From the NCBI RefSeq assembly GCF_016093275.1, contig NZ_JAEDAK010000003.1:248001-312000 (forward strand): a stretch of 64,000 bases of DNA. Reading direction: 5' to 3'. Below are positions 59,863 through 64,000 of this stretch, in pieces. A program made the position numbers and the translations under genes. The notes under the pieces are model-generated. The model was not told the DNA's origin. It saw only the letters and a program-made list of their open reading frames with translations, and made no database searches. The stretch is from Inhella proteolytica (lineage in GTDB: Bacteria; Pseudomonadota; Gammaproteobacteria; Burkholderiales; Burkholderiaceae_C). Position 1 is the stretch's first letter. Every line of letters starts with the position of its first letter.

Positions 59863-61338
59863 TTACGCAAACCAGTGTTCACGTGCCTTCAGGATCAGCG
59901 CCTTCGCGCTCTCCTCGGCCATGCCGGTCATCTCGACCAACTCGTCCACCGCCAGATCGGCCAATTCATCGCGGGTATGCACACCGCCGCCCGCCAGCTT
60001 GGCCAGCAGATCGGGGGTGATGCCCTCGAGGTCACGCAAATCCTGCGAAACCTCCTCGACCGATTCCTCGCGCGCGATTTCCATCGTCAGCAGCGCATCC
60101 TTTGCACGTGCGCGCAGCTCGTGCACGGTGTCTTCGTCGAAGCTCTCAATCTCCAGCATTTCGGCCAGCGGCACATAGGCCACCTCCTCCAGGCTGGTGA
60201 ACCCTTCGGCGATCAGGATGTCGGCGACTTCCTCGTCGACATCCAGCTTTTCGATGAACAACTTGCGCGCACCGCCGTCTTCCTCGGCCTTGCGCGCAGC
60301 CGATTCCTCGGCCGTCATGATGTTGATGCGCCAGCCGGTCAGCTCTGAAGCCAGACGCACGTTCTGGCCGCCGCGGCCGATGGCGATGGCGAGGTTTTCC
60401 TCATCAACCACCACATCCATCGCGTGACGCTCCTCGTCCACCACGATGGACGAGACATTCGCCGGCGCCAGGGCACCGATGACGAACTGCGCCGGATCCT
60501 CGCTCCACAGCACGATGTCGACACGCTCGCCCGCCAGCTCATTGGTCACGGCAGTGACGCGTGAACCCCGCACGCCCACGCAGGTGCCGATCGGATCGAC
60601 GCGGCGGTCATGCGAAACGACCGCGATCTTGGCGCGGCTGCCGGCATCGCGGGCGCAGCTCTTGATCTCCAGCAGACCCTGCTCGATTTCGGGAACTTCC
60701 TGAGCGAACAGTTCCTTCATGAAGTCGCCATGGGCGCGCGACAGCATGATCTGCGGGCCGCGCGCGGTCGGGTCGATGCCCAGCAGCACGGCACGCACGC
60801 GGTCACCGCTGCGCAGGTTTTCCTTCGGGATCATCTCGCTGCGCTTCAGGCGGCCTTCCACGCGGCCCGATTCGACAATGATGTCGCCCTTGTCCAGGCG
60901 CTTGACGGTGCCGACGAAGATCTTCTCGCCGCGGGCGAGGAAATCGTTCAGCAGCTGCTCACGCTCGGCGTCGCGGATCTTCTGCAGGATGACCTGCTTG
61001 GCGGCCTGGGCGCCGATGCGACCGATGGGCACCGACTCGATCGATTCCTCGATGTAGTCGCCCTCTTCGATGTCGGCAATGCGATCACGGGCGTCGGTCA
61101 GCAGCTCCTCGGCATCCGGGTTCTGCAGGCCGGCGCTGTCGGGCACCACCAGCCAGCGGCGGAAGCTCTCGTATTCGCCCGATTCGCGGTCGATCGAGAC
61201 ACGGATGTCGACCTCGCCGCCGACAAACTTCTTGGTGGCCTGGGCCAGCGCCGATTCCACGGCACCGAACACCACTTCACGTTCCACGCTCTTTTCGCGG
61301 GAAATGGCGTCCACCAGCAGCAACAGTTCGCGGTTCAT
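59863..61338 (-). CDS. nusA: Transcription termination/antitermination factor NusA
   Basis: A 491-residue protein. The N-terminal domain begins [31 protein letters not shown], the S1 domain is near 135-200, the KH domains follow ([22 protein letters not shown]-like core and [19 protein letters not shown]), and two acidic C-terminal repeats complete it (about 350-490). It binds RNA polymerase and nascent RNA, affecting pausing and antitermination. The ATG overlaps the rimP stop. Confidence 0.97.
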   Translation of the reverse strand: MNRELLLLVDAISREKSVEREVVFGAVESALAQATKKFVGGEVDIRVSIDRESGEYESFRRWLVVPDSAGLQNPDAEELLTDARDRIADIEEGDYIEESIESVPIGRIGAQAAKQVILQKIRDAEREQLLNDFLARGEKIFVGTVKRLDKGDIIVESGRVEGRLKRSEMIPKENLRSGDRVRAVLLGIDPTARGPQIMLSRAHGDFMKELFAQEVPEIEQGLLEIKSCARDAGSRAKIAVVSHDRRVDPIGTCVGVRGSRVTAVTNELAGERVDIVLWSEDPAQFVIGALAPANVSSIVVDEERHAMDVVVDEENLAIAIGRGGQNVRLASELTGWRINIMTAEESAARKAEEDGGARKLFIEKLDVDEEVADILIAEGFTSLEEVAYVPLAEMLEIESFDEDTVHELRARAKDALLTMEIAREESVEEVSQDLRDLEGITPDLLAKLAGGGVHTRDELADLAVDELVEMTGMAEESAKALILKAREHWFA

Positions 61339-61886
61339 GGGGTCTGATCTCCGTCGGTCTTCTTCTGATTCGGGGTCTGGGCGGTTTTGCCGCCGGGGGC
61401 CGGCTTGTTCTTCCGCCCCTTGAAATCGATCACCGGCACCAGGCGCGCCTCGCGCACCTCGTCCAGCTGAAAGCTGAGAACCTGCTCCTGGCCGGGCTCA
61501 CCGAACACCAGCTGCCAGCCTTCGCCCTCGCCGGTCTGCAGCAGGCCGCGGTACTTCTTGCGGCCCTGGAACGGCAGGCGCAGGGTCAGGTCGATCTGCT
61601 CACCGCAGAAGCGGCGGTAGTGCACGGGGGTATGCAGGGGTCGGTCCAGGCCGGGCGAACTGACTTCCAGGCGGCTGTAATCGCAGCCTTCCACTTCCAG
61701 CACATACTGCAGCTGGCGCGTCACGCGCTCGCAGTCGTCCACGGTAACGAAGGGCTGCTCCTGGCCTTCGGGGGCGGGCAATTTGTCAATGAACACACGC
61801 AGCAATCCGCCGGCGGAGCGCTCACACTCCACCAGTTCCAGGTCCAAACCTGTGACGGCCTTTTCAACCACTGCCTGCCAGTTCAT
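61335..61886 (-). CDS. rimP: Ribosome maturation factor RimP
   Basis: A 183-residue protein from ATG 61886; an in-frame TTG three codons earlier is an alternative with a closer GGAG site. Motifs: [56 protein letters not shown], and an Sm-like C-terminal domain with [15 protein letters not shown]. The last 25 residues are a basic, low-complexity tail. It assists 30S maturation. It is the first gene of the operon. The upstream 180 bases, shared with fabI, hold a TAGAAT-like -10 element on the minus strand near 61987 but no confident -35; no tRNA was found there. Confidence 0.94.
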   Translation of the reverse strand: MNWQAVVEKAVTGLDLELVECERSAGGLLRVFIDKLPAPEGQEQPFVTVDDCERVTRQLQYVLEVEGCDYSRLEVSSPGLDRPLHTPVHYRRFCGEQIDLTLRLPFQGRKKYRGLLQTGEGEGWQLVFGEPGQEQVLSFQLDEVREARLVPVIDFKGRKNKPAPGGKTAQTPNQKKTDGDQTP

Positions 61887-62066
61887 CCGCGCCAACCACT
61901 CCGTACCGCTCTAAAAGCGAAAAGCCAAAAAAAATGGGCTGGAAGAATCCGCCCAACGCTTCACTACTTCAGCGAAGCTCGCATTCTAATCCGAAAGCGC
62001 GGGCTTCCCCGTAGCCCTTGTTGCGCGTGACAGAATCCGCGCCCCACTTTTGCAACAGGTTGAACC

Positions 62067-62849
62067 ATGGGATTTCTGGCCGGCAAGCGCTTTTTGATCA
62101 GCGGCGTGCTTTCCAACCGCTCCATTGCCTATGGCATTGCCAAGGCTTGCCATCGTGAAGGCGCCGAACTGGCCTTTTCCTACGTGGGCGAGCGCTTCAA
62201 GGAGCGCATCACCGAATTCGCCGCCGAATTCGGCTCCAGCCTTGTGTACGACTGCGATGTCGGCAGCGATGAGCAGATCGAACGCACCTTTGCCGAACTG
62301 GGCGAGGTCTGGCCGGAATTCGACGGTTTTGTGCACTCCATCGGCTTTGCACCGCGCGAGGCGATCGCCGGCAACTTCCTTGATGGCCTGTCGCGCGAAT
62401 CGTTCCGCATTGCGCATGACATCAGCGCCTACAGCTTCCCGGCCATGGCCAAGGCAGCCGCTCCGCGCCTGCGCCCAGGCGCCGCGCTGCTGACCCTGTC
62501 CTATTTGGGCGCGCTGCGCTATGTGCCCAACTACAACACCATGGGCCTGGCCAAGGCCAGCCTGGAGGCCAGCGTGCGCTACCTGGCCCATGCCCTGGGT
62601 GACAAGGGCGTGCGTGTGAATGGCATCTCGGCCGGCCCCATCAAGACGCTGGCTGCTTCGGGCATCAAGGACTTCGGCAAGCTGCTCTCGGCCTTTGCCG
62701 CCACCACGCCGATCCGTCGCAACGTGACGATCGACGACGTCGGCAATGCCGCCGCTTTCCTGCTGTCCGATCTGGCCGCCGGCGTGAGCGCGGAAATCCT
62801 GTACGTGGACGGCGGCTTCAGCCACGTGGCGCTGGCCAACGAGGAGTAA
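62067..62849 (+). CDS. fabI: Enoyl-[acyl-carrier-protein] reductase FabI
   Basis: A 260-residue short-chain dehydrogenase-type reductase. The cofactor-binding start is [20 protein letters not shown]. The catalytic region [29 protein letters not shown] keeps the FabI Tyr and Tyr-x6-Lys pattern. [11 protein letters not shown] and YVDGGFSHV near the end are typical. It performs the last reduction of fatty acid elongation with NADH. It is transcribed away from rimP and ends in a terminator. Confidence 0.97.
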   Translation: MGFLAGKRFLISGVLSNRSIAYGIAKACHREGAELAFSYVGERFKERITEFAAEFGSSLVYDCDVGSDEQIERTFAELGEVWPEFDGFVHSIGFAPREAIAGNFLDGLSRESFRIAHDISAYSFPAMAKAAAPRLRPGAALLTLSYLGALRYVPNYNTMGLAKASLEASVRYLAHALGDKGVRVNGISAGPIKTLAASGIKDFGKLLSAFAATTPIRRNVTIDDVGNAAAFLLSDLAAGVSAEILYVDGGFSHVALANEE

Positions 62850-62869
62850 GCCCCGCCGGGCGCAAACAA

Positions 62870-62893
62870 CAAGGGGCGCCGCGGCGCCCCTTG
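62870..62893. terminator. Bidirectional terminator between fabI and the decarboxylase gene
   Basis: CAAGGGGCGCC (62870-62880) pairs with GGCGCCCCTTG (62883-62893). The plus side continues TTCATTC and the minus side TTGTTTGCG, so the stem can serve both convergent genes ending at 62849 and 62904. Confidence 0.8.
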
Positions 62894-62903
62894 TTCATTC
62901 GGC

Positions 62904-64000
62904 TTACTGCTTCACGCAGTCCACGTAGTAGCGGCCCTTGCCAGTTTCCTCATCGATCTCGTGCACCAAGCCATGCACATCGGTGGCAAAACCCGGGAAC
63001 TTGGCGTTGAAGGCGCGCGTGAACTTCAGGTAGTCGCAGATCTTCTTATTGAAGCGCTCACCCGGAATCAGCAGCGGAATACCCGGCGGGTAAGGCGTCA
63101 GCAGGCTGGTGGTGATGCGACCTTCGAGCTCATCAATGCCGACGCGCTCGGTGCGGCGCTGCGCGATGTGCGCGTAGGCGTCGGTCGGGGTCATCGCCGG
63201 CTGCAGGTTCGACAGGTACATGTCGGTCGTCAGCCGGGCGATGTCGCCCTCGGCATAGGCCTCGTGGATGCTCTGGCAAAGATCGCGCAGGCCCATGCGC
63301 TCGTACTTCGGGTGCGCGGCGCAGAACTCCGGCAGGATGCGCCACAGCGGCGCGTTCTTGTCGTAGTCGTCCTTGAACTGCTGCAGTGCGGTGAGCAGGG
63401 TGTTCCAGCGGCCTTTGGTGATGCCGATGGTGAACATGATGAAGAAGGAGTACAGGCCAGTCTTCTCGACCACCACGCCGTGCTCGACCAGGAACTTGGT
63501 GACGACCGAGGCCGGAATGCCAGTCTTGGCGAAGCGCCCTTCCATGTCCATGCCCGGCGTGATGACGGTGGACTTGATCGGGTCCAGCATGTTGAAGCCC
63601 TCGGCCAGCGCGCCGAAGCCATGCCACTCCTCGTTGGCGTGCAGCATCCAGTCGGCCGACTTGGGGTCGCTGGTCTCGGCTAGATGGTCCGGGCCCCAGA
63701 CCTTGAACCACCAGTCGTCGCCGTAGTCCTCGTCGACCTTGCGCATGGCGCGGCGGAAGTCCAGCGACTCACGGATGCTTTCCTCGACCAGCGCCGTGCC
63801 GCCCGGGGGCTCCATCATGGCCGCGGCCACATCGCAGCTGGCGATGATCGAGTACTGCGGGCTGGTGCTGGTATGCATCAGGTAGGCCTCGTTGAACAGG
63901 TGCTTATCCAGCTTGACCTGTTGCGAGTCCTGCACCAGCACCTGCGAGGCCTGCGAGATGCCGGCGAGCAGCTTGTGAGTCGACTGCGTCGCGTAGACCA
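62904..64000 (-). CDS. Arginine/lysine/ornithine decarboxylase (N-terminal part outside window)
   Basis: At least 365 codons up to the right edge; the true start is beyond 64000. Reading from the edge gives VYATQSTHKLLAGISQASQ, where STHK holds the PLP lysine of class I basic amino acid decarboxylases (AdiA/LdcC/SpeF fold). The remaining sequence has YVDCVKQ at the end, WFKVWGPDHLAETSDPKSADWML, GIPASVVTKFLVEHGVVVEKTGLYSFFIMFTIGITKGRW and TPYPPGIPLLIPGERF. It decarboxylates arginine, lysine or ornithine to a polyamine precursor; the specificity cannot be settled from this part. Confidence 0.92.
   Translation of the reverse strand, partial: VYATQSTHKLLAGISQASQVLVQDSQQVKLDKHLFNEAYLMHTSTSPQYSIIASCDVAAAMMEPPGGTALVEESIRESLDFRRAMRKVDEDYGDDWWFKVWGPDHLAETSDPKSADWMLHANEEWHGFGALAEGFNMLDPIKSTVITPGMDMEGRFAKTGIPASVVTKFLVEHGVVVEKTGLYSFFIMFTIGITKGRWNTLLTALQQFKDDYDKNAPLWRILPEFCAAHPKYERMGLRDLCQSIHEAYAEGDIARLTTDMYLSNLQPAMTPTDAYAHIAQRRTERVGIDELEGRITTSLLTPYPPGIPLLIPGERFNKKICDYLKFTRAFNAKFPGFATDVHGLVHEIDEETGKGRYYVDCVKQ

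Noticed and set aside
61887-62066. tRNA gene in the rimP leader, as found in some enterobacteria
   Set aside because: No cloverleaf-compatible sequence or CCA-end pattern could be read here.

Overview
The window is GC-rich, densely packed DNA from a betaproteobacterium, most likely of the order Burkholderiales (Rubrivivax/Roseateles-like). The evidence is the high GC content, the rimP-nusA-infB-rbfA-truB-typA order, and a complete-looking exosortase A (XrtA)/PEP-CTERM exopolysaccharide locus. I found no tRNA, rRNA, CRISPR array, transposase or integrase.

Layout. 1-5397 (+): a membrane hybrid histidine kinase, cut by the left edge, overlaps a REC-GGDEF-EAL regulator that probably acts on cyclic-di-GMP. 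5394-8224 (-): an exosortase-A-associated PLP decarboxylase and acyl-CoA ligase. 8382-23106 (+): a tightly overlapping operon-like series of 13 genes: acyl carrier protein, two alpha/beta-hydrolase-fold proteins, DegT aminotransferase, GNAT/FemAB-type acyltransferases (one a tandem fusion), three glycosyltransferases, a TPR protein, a flippase, a Cys-less asparagine-synthetase homologue, and a predicted exported propeller-like protein carrying 44 consecutive prolines.

45373-23121 (-): the XrtA core, read towards the left. The order is export lipoprotein, chain-length determinant, tyrosine autokinase, outer-membrane protein, ATPase, deacetylase, FemAB-like protein, glycosyltransferase, exosortase, nucleotide-sugar dehydrogenase, a terminator, glycosyltransferase, amidotransferase, two more glycosyltransferases, UDP-glucose dehydrogenase, PaaK-like ligase, O-antigen-ligase-like protein and a second deacetylase. 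Two dehydrogenases imply uronic acid precursors. A flippase (+ operon), the Wzz/Wza/BY-kinase set and a ligase-like polymerase candidate suggest a Wzx/Wzy-type export route. The initiating glycosyltransferase and the PrsK/PrsR regulators are not in this window.

45648-51615 (+): a nitroreductase-like protein and an E1-like (ThiF) protein flank prsT and one PEP-CTERM substrate gene. A strong sigma-54-type promoter lies in front of the substrate gene. 51625-61886 (-): ordinary core genes (3-hydroxyisobutyryl-CoA hydrolase, EamA transporter, typA, truB, rbfA, infB, nusA, rimP). 62067-62849 (+): fabI. The right edge cuts a basic amino acid decarboxylase (-).

Most promising for follow-up are the ACP/ligase/decarboxylase/pseudo-hydrolase module with its acyltransferases and Cys-less amidotransferase, and the nitroreductase/E1 pair around prsT and the PEP-CTERM gene. 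All functional proposals beyond family assignment are inference from sequence reading; no searches were run.
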